A stretch of DNA of 64,000 nucleotides from Chitinophagales bacterium (GTDB taxonomy: Bacteria > Bacteroidota > Bacteroidia > Chitinophagales > CAIODY01). Below the pieces are notes generated by a model, which ran no database searches, was not told where the DNA came from, and worked only from the letters and a program-made list of their open reading frames with translations. The stretch covers positions 27,597-91,596 of the forward strand of contig CANGEV010000009.1 of the NCBI GenBank assembly GCA_947452995.1, read 5' to 3'. The position numbers were made by a program, and so were the translations under genes. Each line of letters begins with the position of its first letter. The first letter of the stretch is position 1. Below, one piece after another: positions 17,612 to 26,860 of this stretch.

Positions 17612-18952
17612 TTATAAAGAACGAACGGCAGCCTTAAATTGGCGACCACGATCTTCGTAGTTTTCAAACAAATCGAAGCTAGCGCATGCAGGAGACATCA
17701 ATACTGCGTCGCCACTTTGACCTAAATGATAAGCCATCATAACAGCTTCGTGTGCACTTTGTGTATTACCGATCATATCTACATAACGCGCAAATGCTTC
17801 ATGTATTTTACGATTGTCTTTCCCTAAGCAGATAATAGCTTTTACTTTTTCTTTTACCAAAGATTGAAGAACGGTATAGTCGTTTCCTTTATCTAAACCA
17901 CCTGCAATCCAAATAACAGGTTTGTTGATACTTTCAAGTGCATACCACGTTGAGTTAACGTTCGTCGCTTTAGAATCGTTGATGAAGTCGATACCTTTGA
18001 TTGTTAAAACAGGCTCCATCCGGTGCTCTAAATTTTCGAAATCACGCATCGACTCGCGAATAATTTCATTACGCACATTCACGATATTAGCAGCGATTCC
18101 GGCAGCCAATGAATTGTGCTGATTGTGTTTTCCTTGCAAGGATAATTCGTAGATTGACATGGTAAAATTTGGTTTTTGGTTTATGTTAAAGGTTAAAGTT
18201 TCGTTTTGTAAATAAGCGCCATTGCTTATTGCATGTTCGATAGAGAATGGCAGCATTTGCGCTTTGGTACTTCTCTTCGGCATTTCTTCTTTCAGTACTG
18301 GATCATCAGCGCAGTAGATAAAATAATCTTCCGAAGTTTGATTCTCTGTGATACGGAATTTGGAATTTATATAGCCTGCCATTTGGTAGTTATAACGATC
18401 CAAGTGATCCGGCGTGATATTCAAAAGAATGGCGATGTTTGGTCGGAATGTATGAATATCGTCTAATTGAAAATTGCTTACTTCAATCACGTAATAATCA
18501 TATCCTCCTTGTGCTACTGCTAATGCGAAGCTCTTGCCGATATTGCCTACTAAAGCTGCTTTCAGACCGCCTTTTACCAACAAATGATGAATGAGTGTGG
18601 TAGTAGTCGACTTTCCGTTGCTGCCTGTAATACCAATTAAAAAAGCATCTGTATAACGCGCCGCAAAATCGATTTCAGAACATATTTGAATTCCTTTAGC
18701 GCGAATCTTTTTAACGATTTCCACTTTTTCAGGAATACCAGGGCTCTTCATTACTTCATCCGCATTCAGAATTAATTCTTCTGTATGTTTTGCTTCTTCG
18801 AAAGCAATTCCGTTCGCAATTAACTGTTCGAGATAGTGCGGTACAATTGCTTTGCTATCACTCACAAAAACGTCGAAACCCTTTTGCTGTGCTAGAATCG
18901 CGGTTCCTATACCGCTTTCTCCTGCTCCTAATATGACAAATCGTTTAGCCAC
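17612..18952 (-). CDS. murD: UDP-N-acetylmuramoylalanine-D-glutamate ligase
   Basis: 446 residues. MurD adds D-glutamate to UDP-MurNAc-L-Ala in the cytoplasm. N-terminal nucleotide-binding start FVILGAGESGIGTAILA, ATP loop GITGSNGKSTTTTLIHHLL (about 108-126), the NITPDHLDRY motif, HRMEPVLTIKGIDFINDSKATN and WIAGGLDKGNDY are all present. It follows mraY after 5 bases and precedes ftsW by 22 bases, in the same operon. Confidence 0.96.
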   Translation of the reverse strand: MAKRFVILGAGESGIGTAILAQQKGFDVFVSDSKAIVPHYLEQLIANGIAFEEAKHTEELILNADEVMKSPGIPEKVEIVKKIRAKGIQICSEIDFAARYTDAFLIGITGSNGKSTTTTLIHHLLVKGGLKAALVGNIGKSFALAVAQGGYDYYVIEVSNFQLDDIHTFRPNIAILLNITPDHLDRYNYQMAGYINSKFRITENQTSEDYFIYCADDPVLKEEMPKRSTKAQMLPFSIEHAISNGAYLQNETLTFNINQKPNFTMSIYELSLQGKHNQHNSLAAGIAANIVNVRNEIIRESMRDFENLEHRMEPVLTIKGIDFINDSKATNVNSTWYALESINKPVIWIAGGLDKGNDYTVLQSLVKEKVKAIICLGKDNRKIHEAFARYVDMIGNTQSAHEAVMMAYHLGQSGDAVLMSPACASFDLFENYEDRGRQFKAAVRSL

Positions 18953-18957
18953 TATTA

Positions 18958-20229
18958 TTAACGGATTTTTAAAGTTGCAATAGTTAACAAGGCCAACAAT
19001 ACACCAATGATGATGAAGCGCATGACAATTTTCGATTCATGCATTCCTTTCTTTTGATAATGATGATGTAATGGAGACATTAAGAATAATCTATTTTGTT
19101 GAGCATACTCTAAGCCATGCTTACGTTTGCGGTATTTGAAAACAGCTACTTGCAACATCACCGATACATTTTCAATTAAGAAGATTCCACAGAAAATCGG
19201 TATCAACAATTCTTTACGCACGCAAAGCGCCATTGCACCGATGATTCCACCCAATGCTAAACTTCCCGTATCGCCCATAAATACTTGTGCAGGGAAAGTA
19301 TTATACCATAAGAATCCGATACAAGCGCCGACGAAGGCAGCTCCGAAAACTACTAACTCTCCACAATTCGGGATATACATGATATTTAAGTAACGAGCAA
19401 AATTTACATTACCAGATACATAGGCGAAGATGATGAGCACCACACCGATTATTGCAGAAGTGCCGGTAGCTAAGCCATCGATACCGTCTGTAATATTCGC
19501 TCCGTTACTTACTGCAGTTATGATAAAAATTACAATCGGAATAAAAATAACCCACGCATATTTCTCATATCCATCCCCTACCCACGCCATCAATTTCGCA
19601 TAATTGAATTGATGCTCCTTCACAAAAGGGATAGTAGTAACCGGAACGCGAACGCTATCCATAGTACGTTCTACTTCCTTATTGAATGCTTGTAACGGAG
19701 ACGCGTCATTCGGCATCACTGTCATATATTTCCCTTCTTTCATCACCTCCTTCTTAATCATCACGTGTTTGTTGGTATACAAAACAATCCCTACAAATAA
19801 TCCCAATCCAACTTGGCCCATTACCTTAAACTTCCCTGCTAAACCACGTTTATCTTTTTTAAATACTTTGATATAATCATCAATAAAGCCGATAGCCCCC
19901 ATCCAAATAGTCGTAGCTATCAACAATAAAATATACACGTTCATAACGCGAGCGAAAAGTAAAGTTGGAATCAAAATCGCTGCAAGGATGATTAATCCGC
20001 CCATCGTAGGTGTTCCTTTCTTTTGCTGTTCACCAACCAAACCAAGATCACGAATGGTTTCGCCAATTTGCTTTTTCTGCAAGAATTTTACAATGCGCTT
20101 TCCGAGCAATAAAGAAATCACCAATGATAAAATAGCCGCCATTGCAGCGCGGAAGGAAATGAAACGGAACAAACCTGCGCCGTACACATCATAATATTTA
20201 TGCAAATAATTGAATAGATAATAAAACAC
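18958..20229 (-). CDS. mraY: Phospho-MurNAc-pentapeptide transferase
   Basis: 423 residues, an integral membrane enzyme that makes lipid I from undecaprenyl phosphate and UDP-MurNAc-pentapeptide. Seen: [13 protein letters not shown], the catalytic Asp region [36 protein letters not shown] and the [12 protein letters not shown] motif. It is about 60 residues longer than the E. coli enzyme because of an insert (about residues 155-225) between membrane helices. The insert holds a charged [12 protein letters not shown] stretch and reads DGYEKYAWV before the next helix. Longer MraY proteins are usual in this phylum. Three bases separate it from murE. Confidence 0.96.
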   Translation of the reverse strand: MFYYLFNYLHKYYDVYGAGLFRFISFRAAMAAILSLVISLLLGKRIVKFLQKKQIGETIRDLGLVGEQQKKGTPTMGGLIILAAILIPTLLFARVMNVYILLLIATTIWMGAIGFIDDYIKVFKKDKRGLAGKFKVMGQVGLGLFVGIVLYTNKHVMIKKEVMKEGKYMTVMPNDASPLQAFNKEVERTMDSVRVPVTTIPFVKEHQFNYAKLMAWVGDGYEKYAWVIFIPIVIFIITAVSNGANITDGIDGLATGTSAIIGVVLIIFAYVSGNVNFARYLNIMYIPNCGELVVFGAAFVGACIGFLWYNTFPAQVFMGDTGSLALGGIIGAMALCVRKELLIPIFCGIFLIENVSVMLQVAVFKYRKRKHGLEYAQQNRLFLMSPLHHHYQKKGMHESKIVMRFIIIGVLLALLTIATLKIR

Positions 20230-20232
20230 GGC

Positions 20233-21702
20233 TTAATTATTTGAATTTGGATTTAAAAAATAAGTTAATATGGCGCGATCATCAAAATCATGTTTCACCC
20301 CTTTGATTTCTTGGTATGTTTCATGCCCTTTTCCTGCAACCAAAATGATGTCAGAACCTTGCGCCATTCTACAGGCCGTTTGAATGGCACTTTTTCTATC
20401 CGCAATAATCAATACATCGCGACGTTTAGATGGAGGGACACCTGCATTCATTTCTTCTAAAATTGCTTCAGGATCTTCACTACGCGGATTATCACTTGTC
20501 AAAATAACGAGGTTACTTCCTTTACATGCTGCTGCAGCCATCAACGGACGCTTTGCACGATCACGATCACCGCCACAGCCAACCACCGTGATTAATTTCT
20601 CATTCCCGTCACGTACGACTGCTATCGTAGACAATACATTTTCCAATGCGTCTGGCGTATGCGCATAATCAACAATCCCTACAATTTTATCTATGCTGCT
20701 ACGAATTACTTCAAATCGTCCTGCTGCGCCTCGTAAGTCGCTCAATGCTTGTAAAACACGCTCTTTCGACTCTCCTGTTAAAACAGCAGCCGCATAGACA
20801 GCTAATAAATTATACGCATTAAATTGACCAATCATTCTAAAATGAACATCCACCTCATCAATATTCATCATCAATCCTTCAAAGCTATTTTCCAAAATTT
20901 TAGCCTTAAAGTCAGCAACCGTCCATAGACTATAGGTTTTGGCAGAGGCCTTTGTATTTTGCAACATCACTCTTCCACGCTTATCATCGATATTACTCAA
21001 GGCGAATGCTGTAGTAGGTAAATGATCAAAGAAAGATTTTTTTACACGTAAATATTCTTCAAACGTTCCATGATAATCTAAGTGATCATGGGTGATATTC
21101 GAAAAGATTCCGCCTGTAAAATGTAAGCCATCAATACGATGCTGATGAATCGCATGGGATGAAACCTCCATTGCGACATGCGTACAGCCTGCATCTACCA
21201 TTTTACGCAATAAAGATTGTAAGCTTACAGGGTCTGGAGTTGTATGTGTACTTGGAATAATATCGTCTCCGATCTGATTCTGAACAGTCGATAATAATCC
21301 GCATTTATAGCCCAGACGACTAAACAATTGAAATAATAATGTAGCAGTTGTCGTCTTTCCGTTCGTGCCCGTAATACCGATCAACTTGAGCTCTTGGGAT
21401 GGATTATCAAAGAAATTTGCAGCAACTAAGGCTAAAGCAGCTTGTGCATTTTTAACCTGAATATAGCATACGCCTTCTTTTAAATCAGCTGGAGCGTTTT
21501 CTAAAACAACCATACGAACACCCTTCTCAATTACTTGATTAATATATTGATGTCCGTCCGTTTGCGTTCCTTTAATAGCGAAGAATACCGCATCACCTTT
21601 TACCTTACGCGAGTCGAATTCCAAAGCCCCTACTTCCAAACTTGTAGTTCCTTGCAATACCTGCATTGGCACGCCTTCGAATATTTGTGCTAAGGTTTTC
21701 AT
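20233..21702 (-). CDS. murE: UDP-MurNAc-tripeptide synthetase (meso-DAP adding)
   Basis: 489 residues. MurE adds the third amino acid to the peptidoglycan precursor. ATP loop GITGTNGKTTTATLLF (about 109-124), EVSSHAIHQHRIDG, NITHDHLDYHGT and the carbamylated-Lys region are intact. The motif SDNPRSEDP marks specificity for meso-diaminopimelate rather than lysine. Its start overlaps the ftsI stop by 4 bases (ATGA type). Confidence 0.96.
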   Translation of the reverse strand: MKTLAQIFEGVPMQVLQGTTSLEVGALEFDSRKVKGDAVFFAIKGTQTDGHQYINQVIEKGVRMVVLENAPADLKEGVCYIQVKNAQAALALVAANFFDNPSQELKLIGITGTNGKTTTATLLFQLFSRLGYKCGLLSTVQNQIGDDIIPSTHTTPDPVSLQSLLRKMVDAGCTHVAMEVSSHAIHQHRIDGLHFTGGIFSNITHDHLDYHGTFEEYLRVKKSFFDHLPTTAFALSNIDDKRGRVMLQNTKASAKTYSLWTVADFKAKILENSFEGLMMNIDEVDVHFRMIGQFNAYNLLAVYAAAVLTGESKERVLQALSDLRGAAGRFEVIRSSIDKIVGIVDYAHTPDALENVLSTIAVVRDGNEKLITVVGCGGDRDRAKRPLMAAAACKGSNLVILTSDNPRSEDPEAILEEMNAGVPPSKRRDVLIIADRKSAIQTACRMAQGSDIILVAGKGHETYQEIKGVKHDFDDRAILTYFLNPNSNN

Positions 21703-23888
21703 TTGCGTTTGGTAGAATCTTTTTTAGGACGATCAGTAATAGTAATTGAAGCGTTAGGCATTCCCAAAATGAAGTGAACAATTTCTCCTTTTGGTAATGG
21801 AGTACCAGGATTCGGACTTTGGCGAATCACTTTACCAGCCCCTTCTACGCGTGCTTGATAGCCTAAACGTTCAACGATATAAATAGCATCTTTAGCGCTG
21901 AAGCCTGTCAAATCAGGCACTACACGTGCTGCCCCAAAATTAGTTTTTGCTTTCATGGAAGCGCCGCTGTTAACCGCTGTTCCAACATACCACATATCCG
22001 CTTCGATATTCATTTGCGGAATTTGTAACATCGCATTCACATTCATCAAATCTGCTCCAGCACCCGTTGCTATTGAAGGATATTTCGTGGTGCGACGTGA
22101 TGAGTCGCGTAAGTTGGGTTGTAAGGTATGTAAGTTGGTACTGCTTGCATAGATCACATCAGCTAGCTCACGGAAGACCGGGCAAGCGATTTGTGATCCA
22201 TAATATTTACCTTCCTCTGCCTTAGGATCGAACACCACGATAATACAGCTATACACAGGATTGTCTGCTGGGAAGTATCCGCAGAATGAAGCCAAGTGAC
22301 GTAGGCTACCACCTTCGGAGAATCCTTTCTTCGCATCAGGAATTTGCGCTGTTCCTGTTTTTCCTCCACTTCTATAGTTAATATTTTTAATTTCTCCTTT
22401 TGCTGTACCACGCGTTACAACCCCTTCCATCATCGCATGTAGTTTCGAAGCGGTACTTGCACTTACTATTGGCTTATCTACTGGTGTTGGTTCGAAGCGC
22501 TTTACTAACTTACCAAAAGAACGAATTTCCTCCACTAAATAAGGCTTCATGCGTTGGCCATTATTGATGATAGCGTTGTAGAAACACAAGGTTTCTAAAG
22601 GAGTCAACTGACTTTCATAACCAACACTAGTGGCAGGCAATGTAGAATTACGATTATAGAGCTTGTGATGCGTATCGTGCAGTACAGGGCGGGCCTCGCT
22701 TGTTAAATCGATATTCGTTTTGTTGAAAAGGCCAAAATGCTTTAAATAGTCAAAATAGCGTTGTGGATTATTACCAAATGCATTTACGGCAGCTTTAGAA
22801 AGACCCACATTAGAAGAAATTTCAAAGGCACGTTTCAAGGTAACCACTTTCTCCTTCAATTCATGATCACGTGCTTTAAAACCTTTGCCATACACTTTCA
22901 ATCCACCTTCTAAGTCGATCATAGTATTTGTATCAGCTAATCCCGACTCCAATACTGCGGCAGCTGTCGCTAGCTTAAAGGTCGATCCTGGGGCCATCGC
23001 CTCCGTTACAGCATAGTTTTGAATTTCGTCGTAGGTTCCATTTTCTGTTACCCCCAAGTTTGCCAAGGCTTTTATTTTCCCTGTCTTCACTTCCATCAAA
23101 ATCGCACATCCATGATCAGCTTTGTTCTTCTCTAATACATTCATCAAAGCAGTTTCTGCCACATCTTGCAAGCTAATATCGATCGTGGTGAAAATATCTT
23201 TACCATTAATAGGCTCTTGTGCATATTCATCCGTTACCGGGATCCAAGCACCTGGAATACGTTGCATCAATTGCAAGCCTGTTTGTCCGGTAAGGAAGCT
23301 ATCATACGCAGCTTCTAAGCCAACTTGATTATTATCGCGAGCCAAGCCAATCGTACGACGTGCTAATAATTTAAATGGATTTACACGCTTCCCTTTTTCT
23401 TCAACCGTAATACAAACGCGATAATGTTTCATATCAATCATCGGGAAACGGTAGATTGATTTCAATTGCGTGAAATTAACAGGCTTTCTGGTGAGCTTCA
23501 AATAACGATTATGTTTCGCACGTGCAGCTATAATCAGATTACGATAATAACGTGCGGTGGTATCTTTTACCAAGGCTGCCAATGAATCCGCCAACGGTCC
23601 GATATGGCGATTAAACGTTGAATCCACTAACCATTCCGCACATGGGTTCATACGAACTTCGAAAAAAGGAAGCGAAGTAGCCAACAAACGACCATCCGCG
23701 CTATAGATATTTCCTCTGCCGGCTTCAATCGTACGGTAGCTAGTAGAAGTACTATCAGAAACAGCCTTCCAATATTTTCCTTCCACTTGTTGCGTACGGA
23801 AGATCATACCCAAAATAGCAATGCCTGCCAAAACAAGCATGACATACATAAAGTATACACGGGCCGATATTTCAGACTTGATACTCAT
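21699..23888 (-). CDS. ftsI: Penicillin-binding protein 3 (septal transpeptidase) with PASTA domain
   Basis: 729 residues. One N-terminal membrane helix (about 10-30), a pedestal domain, then the transpeptidase domain with the acyl-serine motif STFK (302-305), SSN (358-360) and KTG (510-512), all intact. A single PASTA domain closes the protein (about 655-712, VPDLTGFSAKDAIYIVERLGY). FtsI cross-links septal peptidoglycan together with FtsW, encoded in the same operon. The PASTA domain is typical of Bacteroidota and Firmicutes enzymes and absent from E. coli FtsI. Overlaps ftsL and murE by 4 bases each. Confidence 0.95.
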   Translation of the reverse strand: MSIKSEISARVYFMYVMLVLAGIAILGMIFRTQQVEGKYWKAVSDSTSTSYRTIEAGRGNIYSADGRLLATSLPFFEVRMNPCAEWLVDSTFNRHIGPLADSLAALVKDTTARYYRNLIIAARAKHNRYLKLTRKPVNFTQLKSIYRFPMIDMKHYRVCITVEEKGKRVNPFKLLARRTIGLARDNNQVGLEAAYDSFLTGQTGLQLMQRIPGAWIPVTDEYAQEPINGKDIFTTIDISLQDVAETALMNVLEKNKADHGCAILMEVKTGKIKALANLGVTENGTYDEIQNYAVTEAMAPGSTFKLATAAAVLESGLADTNTMIDLEGGLKVYGKGFKARDHELKEKVVTLKRAFEISSNVGLSKAAVNAFGNNPQRYFDYLKHFGLFNKTNIDLTSEARPVLHDTHHKLYNRNSTLPATSVGYESQLTPLETLCFYNAIINNGQRMKPYLVEEIRSFGKLVKRFEPTPVDKPIVSASTASKLHAMMEGVVTRGTAKGEIKNINYRSGGKTGTAQIPDAKKGFSEGGSLRHLASFCGYFPADNPVYSCIIVVFDPKAEEGKYYGSQIACPVFRELADVIYASSTNLHTLQPNLRDSSRRTTKYPSIATGAGADLMNVNAMLQIPQMNIEADMWYVGTAVNSGASMKAKTNFGAARVVPDLTGFSAKDAIYIVERLGYQARVEGAGKVIRQSPNPGTPLPKGEIVHFILGMPNASITITDRPKKDSTKRK

Positions 23889-24208
23889 TCCGGGTTTATA
23901 GTACGTTTAACTTTACGCGTCAATTTCTGCGGAGGTGATGTTAAAGGCTTCAACTCCATGCGCGCCACAGCGACGGCTAATTTAGATTGAACACTACGTT
24001 GCTCTAAATCGTTCTTCGCTTCTAGAAATTGCCATTTCAACTCTTTCATTTCGCTCTTCGTCTTAGCGATTTCGCGAAGTTGATTTTCGGCTTTGTGTGT
24101 ATTATAGATATTAAACAATCCTATCCCCATCAATAGAAGGAGATACGGCAACTGGTCGATTACCGACTCAGCTTTAAACCAGTCTTTTAGCGCATTTTTT
24201 AAACTCAC
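23885..24208 (-). CDS. ftsL: FtsL-like division protein
   Basis: 107 residues starting at GTG 24208 (reads as MSLKNALKDWFKAE). One membrane helix (about 22-40, LPYLLLLMGIGLFNIYN) followed by a coiled coil (about 45-80) and a short basic tail. Sequence conservation in FtsL is low, so the name rests on size, topology and position between rsmH and ftsI. FtsL would help recruit and activate FtsWI at the septum. Its end overlaps the ftsI start by 4 bases. Confidence 0.85.
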   Translation of the reverse strand: MSLKNALKDWFKAESVIDQLPYLLLLMGIGLFNIYNTHKAENQLREIAKTKSEMKELKWQFLEAKNDLEQRSVQSKLAVAVARMELKPLTSPPQKLTRKVKRTINPE

Positions 24209-24254
24209 GCTGATAAGGATTGTCTGAAGGTTATGTTTACTAAGGCGGTGAACC

Positions 24255-25148
24255 TTAGATTTTTTCTGCTATTCGCATTTTAGCGCTCCGCGCTCTCGAA
24301 TTCTGCTTTATTTCTTCTGCACTTGCTTCAAGTGGCTTCTTAGTGATGAGGTTGAAAGGACGATAGATATTGCCAAAATCATCCTTTTGATGCTCTCCAC
24401 TAAAATTGCCATAACGGGTATAATCTTTCACTAATCGATCTTCGAGAGAATGATAACTCAAGGTCACCAATCTACCGCCTTCTACTAACGACTCTTTGGC
24501 TTGTTCCAAAAACTCTTTGATCCCATTGATCTCGTCATTTGTTTCAATACGAATCGCTTGAAAAACTTGTGCAAGATAGCTCATCTCATTGCCTTTAGCC
24601 ACACGCATTGCGATATCGCGTAACTCGAAAGTGGTTTCAATGGCTTTCAGCTTACGTGCCTCCACAATGGTTTGAGCCAAAGTTTTTGAGTTCGTTATTT
24701 CCCCGTAACGCGAGAAGATCGTTTGCAAATCCTCTGCGCTGTAGGTATTAACGACTGTCTTTGCAGAAACCGCTTGCGATTGATCCATACGCATGTCTAA
24801 GGGAGCATCGTAACGAATTGCGAAACCTCGTTCTGCAGCATCGATTTGATGTGAAGAAATACCAAAATCGGCCAAGATACCATCTACAGGCAACGCATCA
24901 TGTAAACGCAAAAAGCGAAATAAATGACGATAGTTTGCTGCCACGAAAATGATGCGATCATCTGCAGGAACATTTTTCGCTGCATCTGCATCTTGGTCGA
25001 ACGCTATCAAAGAACCATTTGGACCTAGTTTTTCAAGTATCAAGCGACTGTGTCCGCCTCCGCCAAATGTCACATCTACATACACACCATCGGGCTTGAT
25101 TTGAAGCGCTTCGATACATTCAGAGAGCAAAACAGGTACGTGATACAT
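24255..25148 (-). CDS. rsmH: 16S rRNA (cytosine(1402)-N4)-methyltransferase
   Basis: 297 residues. RsmH (MraW) methylates N4 of C1402 in the 16S rRNA decoding site using SAM. Start YHVPVLLSECIEALQI, SAM site VDVTFGGGGHSRLIL, GILADFGISSHQID, ERGFAIRYDAPLDMRMDQ, FQAIRIETNDE and LSYHSLEDRLVKDY are the family's hallmarks. It follows mraZ by 9 bases. Confidence 0.97.
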   Translation of the reverse strand: MYHVPVLLSECIEALQIKPDGVYVDVTFGGGGHSRLILEKLGPNGSLIAFDQDADAAKNVPADDRIIFVAANYRHLFRFLRLHDALPVDGILADFGISSHQIDAAERGFAIRYDAPLDMRMDQSQAVSAKTVVNTYSAEDLQTIFSRYGEITNSKTLAQTIVEARKLKAIETTFELRDIAMRVAKGNEMSYLAQVFQAIRIETNDEINGIKEFLEQAKESLVEGGRLVTLSYHSLEDRLVKDYTRYGNFSGEHQKDDFGNIYRPFNLITKKPLEASAEEIKQNSRARSAKMRIAEKI

Positions 25149-25157
25149 CTTGATACT

Positions 25158-25658
25158 TTAGAATTGGAAATCCGAAAGATCAATACCTGCACCCACTGTT
25201 TGAGAAAGCTCCGCAAATGAATCGTTCTTCTTGCCATAAAGCTTGTCATGAATTTCTTTAGACCAAACTTCAATCATATAAGCAGAACCTTTCAACACGA
25301 TATCCTTCTTGATTTTCGCTTCTGCAATCAATGATTTAGGCAATAACAAACGACCACTATTATCAATATGCACTTCCATAGAATGGGTCGTTGCCATACG
25401 CACATACTCACGCACTTCGCGTTGTGTATGATTCAGGCGACCCAATTTCTGTAAGAACTGCATCCAAACATTATAAGGGTAGATAGCCGCATGTTCATCC
25501 GTACCACGAGCAATGACAAAATGACCTTGCGCGTGTTCTGGAAGCTGCTTCTTCAATGCCAATGGCAAGAGGATACGCCCTTTATCATCGAGCGTGCACT
25601 CAAAATCACCATACAAAATGGAGACTGCTTTGTTGCTATTTTTTCCCTTTTTTTCCAT
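25158..25658 (-). CDS. mraZ: Transcriptional regulator and division protein MraZ
   Basis: 166 residues from ATG 25658. Two SpoVT/AbrB-like half domains are seen: FECTLDDKGRILLPLALKKQL (about 20-40) and MEVHIDNSGRLLLPKSLI (about 95-112). MraZ is a DNA-binding repressor of its own operon in E. coli, where it recognises direct TGGGN repeats spaced by 5 bases. Matching repeats lie just upstream here. An ATG at 25724 would add 22 residues (a Cys-rich stretch with no family match) and would put the operator-like repeats and the promoter box inside the gene, so the later start is preferred. Confidence 0.93.
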   Translation of the reverse strand: MEKKGKNSNKAVSILYGDFECTLDDKGRILLPLALKKQLPEHAQGHFVIARGTDEHAAIYPYNVWMQFLQKLGRLNHTQREVREYVRMATTHSMEVHIDNSGRLLLPKSLIAEAKIKKDIVLKGSAYMIEVWSKEIHDKLYGKKNDSFAELSQTVGAGIDLSDFQF

Positions 25659-25662
25659 TGAC

Positions 25663-25734
25663 TCCCACAAATTTGCACATACCCCCACCAAAATGCAAGT
25701 CTTTTTGTGAAAAAAGTTATCCACAAAAACCCCA
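25663..25734 (-). promoter_or_regulatory. mraZ promoter region with TGGG operator-like repeats
   Basis: Read on the minus strand: TGGGG at 25734-25730, TGGAT at 25723-25719, TGGGG at 25687-25683 and TGGGA at 25667-25663. The last two are exactly 20 bases apart, with a degenerate TGCAA midway at 25677-25673. A promoter-like TAACTTTT lies at 25719-25712. The elements flank the predicted promoter and leader of mraZ, where an autorepressor would bind. Inference from motif spacing. Confidence 0.5.
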
Positions 25735-25775
25735 AATCGCCCTCAAACGCCGATAAACACGACTGTTCACAAAAG

Positions 25776-25813
25776 TGGAGGGCAGTGTGGGAAAATGTGG
25801 GAATCCGGTGGAG
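25776..25813 (+). promoter_or_regulatory. Four-copy TGG(G/A) array, candidate MraZ operator
   Basis: Plus strand: TGGAG at 25776, TGGGA at 25788, TGGGA at 25798 and TGGAG at 25809, giving steps of 12, 10 and 11 bases, about one helical turn each. The two perfect copies match the TGGGN-N5-TGGGN rule known for E. coli MraZ. The array ends 6 bases before the -7 box of the glycosyltransferase gene and lies about 120 bases upstream of mraZ. Confidence 0.5.
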
Positions 25814-25819
25814 ACGGCT

Positions 25820-25827
25820 TATTTTTG
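25820..25827 (+). promoter_or_regulatory. -7 promoter box of the glycosyltransferase gene
   Basis: TATTTTTG, a perfect TAnnTTTG box, ends 4 bases before the ATG at 25832. Transcription would begin at or within the first codons, so the mRNA should have little or no leader. The -33 position falls in the TGGG array. Confidence 0.5.
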
Positions 25828-25831
25828 TGGC

Positions 25832-26860
25832 ATGACAGAATCGGCTCCTTTAGTGGCAGTGGTACTCCTTAATTGGAATGGTCAACATTGGCTAGAACGC
25901 TTTCTAGAAGGCGTTTTAAAGACTGAATACCCTAACTTAAAAGTGGTACTTGGAGATAATGCATCTAGCGACCAGTCTGTTGACTGGACACGTACGCATT
26001 TTCCGCAAGTTGAAGTCATTCAAAACGATAAAAACTACGGATTTGCCGGAGGATACAATCGTATTTTGGAGCATGTAAAGGCCGACTATTATGTATTGCT
26101 CAATACGGATGTAGAACTACCGCAGAATTGGTTGATGCCGATGGTCGAACTCGCGGAAAATAACCCGCGAATTGCAGCTGTTCAACCGCGTTTTGTGTTA
26201 CAAACGGATCGTCAATATTTAGAATATTCTGGCGCCGCTGGAGGCTTCATGGATTCAATGGGCTATATGTTTTGCCAAGGTCGTGTTTTCGATAGCATCG
26301 AGAAAAATGAAGGACAATACAACACGTCAAAGCCGATTTTTTGGGCTTGCGGTGCTTGTTTGCTAGTCCGTACCAATGCCTTCTGGCAAGTACATGGCTT
26401 TGACGACGACTTCTTTGCACATCAAGAAGAGATCGACCTTTGCTGGCGATTACAAAACTCCGGCTACGAAATTTATTATTGTGCTGAAGCAGAAGTATTT
26501 CATGTCGGTGGTGGTATGTTGCCACCTAGTAGTCCGTTTAAAACCTATCTCAATTTCCGCAACTCACTGTACCTTCTGTTTAAAAACTGGCCATTAAAGA
26601 CGCTTTTAAGTCGTTTATTGCCTCGATTACTCCTTGACGGTGTAGCAGGGTTAAAATTCTTAAAAGACGGCAAATACAAGGAAATATGGGCTATCGTAAA
26701 AGCGCATTGGCACTTCTTCGCTAAAATTCCGCAGCTATTACGCAAACGACGCTATATCCATCATGTCGAAGACATGCAAAAATTGCAGGGATATTATCCT
26801 AAAAGTATTCTCTGGCAATATTTTGTTCGAGGTAAAAAGCGCTTTACAGACTTAAACTAA
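25832..26860 (+). CDS. Glycosyltransferase family 2 (WbbL/rhamnosyltransferase-like)
   Basis: 342 residues from ATG 25832 (MTESAPLVAVVLLNWNGQHW). GT-A fold: nucleotide-sugar site VVLGDNASSDQSVDW, the DxD-like LLNTDVELP, and the acceptor/catalytic segment DDDFFAHQEEIDLCWRLQNSGYEIYYC. The C-terminal 90 residues contain amphipathic helices (YLNFRNSLYLLFKNWPL) that probably touch the membrane. It likely adds a sugar to a surface polysaccharide or lipid carrier; donor and acceptor are unknown. A GTG at 25775 could extend the frame by 19 residues, but the promoter box and TGGG array lie there. Confidence 0.88.
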   Translation: MTESAPLVAVVLLNWNGQHWLERFLEGVLKTEYPNLKVVLGDNASSDQSVDWTRTHFPQVEVIQNDKNYGFAGGYNRILEHVKADYYVLLNTDVELPQNWLMPMVELAENNPRIAAVQPRFVLQTDRQYLEYSGAAGGFMDSMGYMFCQGRVFDSIEKNEGQYNTSKPIFWACGACLLVRTNAFWQVHGFDDDFFAHQEEIDLCWRLQNSGYEIYYCAEAEVFHVGGGMLPPSSPFKTYLNFRNSLYLLFKNWPLKTLLSRLLPRLLLDGVAGLKFLKDGKYKEIWAIVKAHWHFFAKIPQLLRKRRYIHHVEDMQKLQGYYPKSILWQYFVRGKKRFTDLN

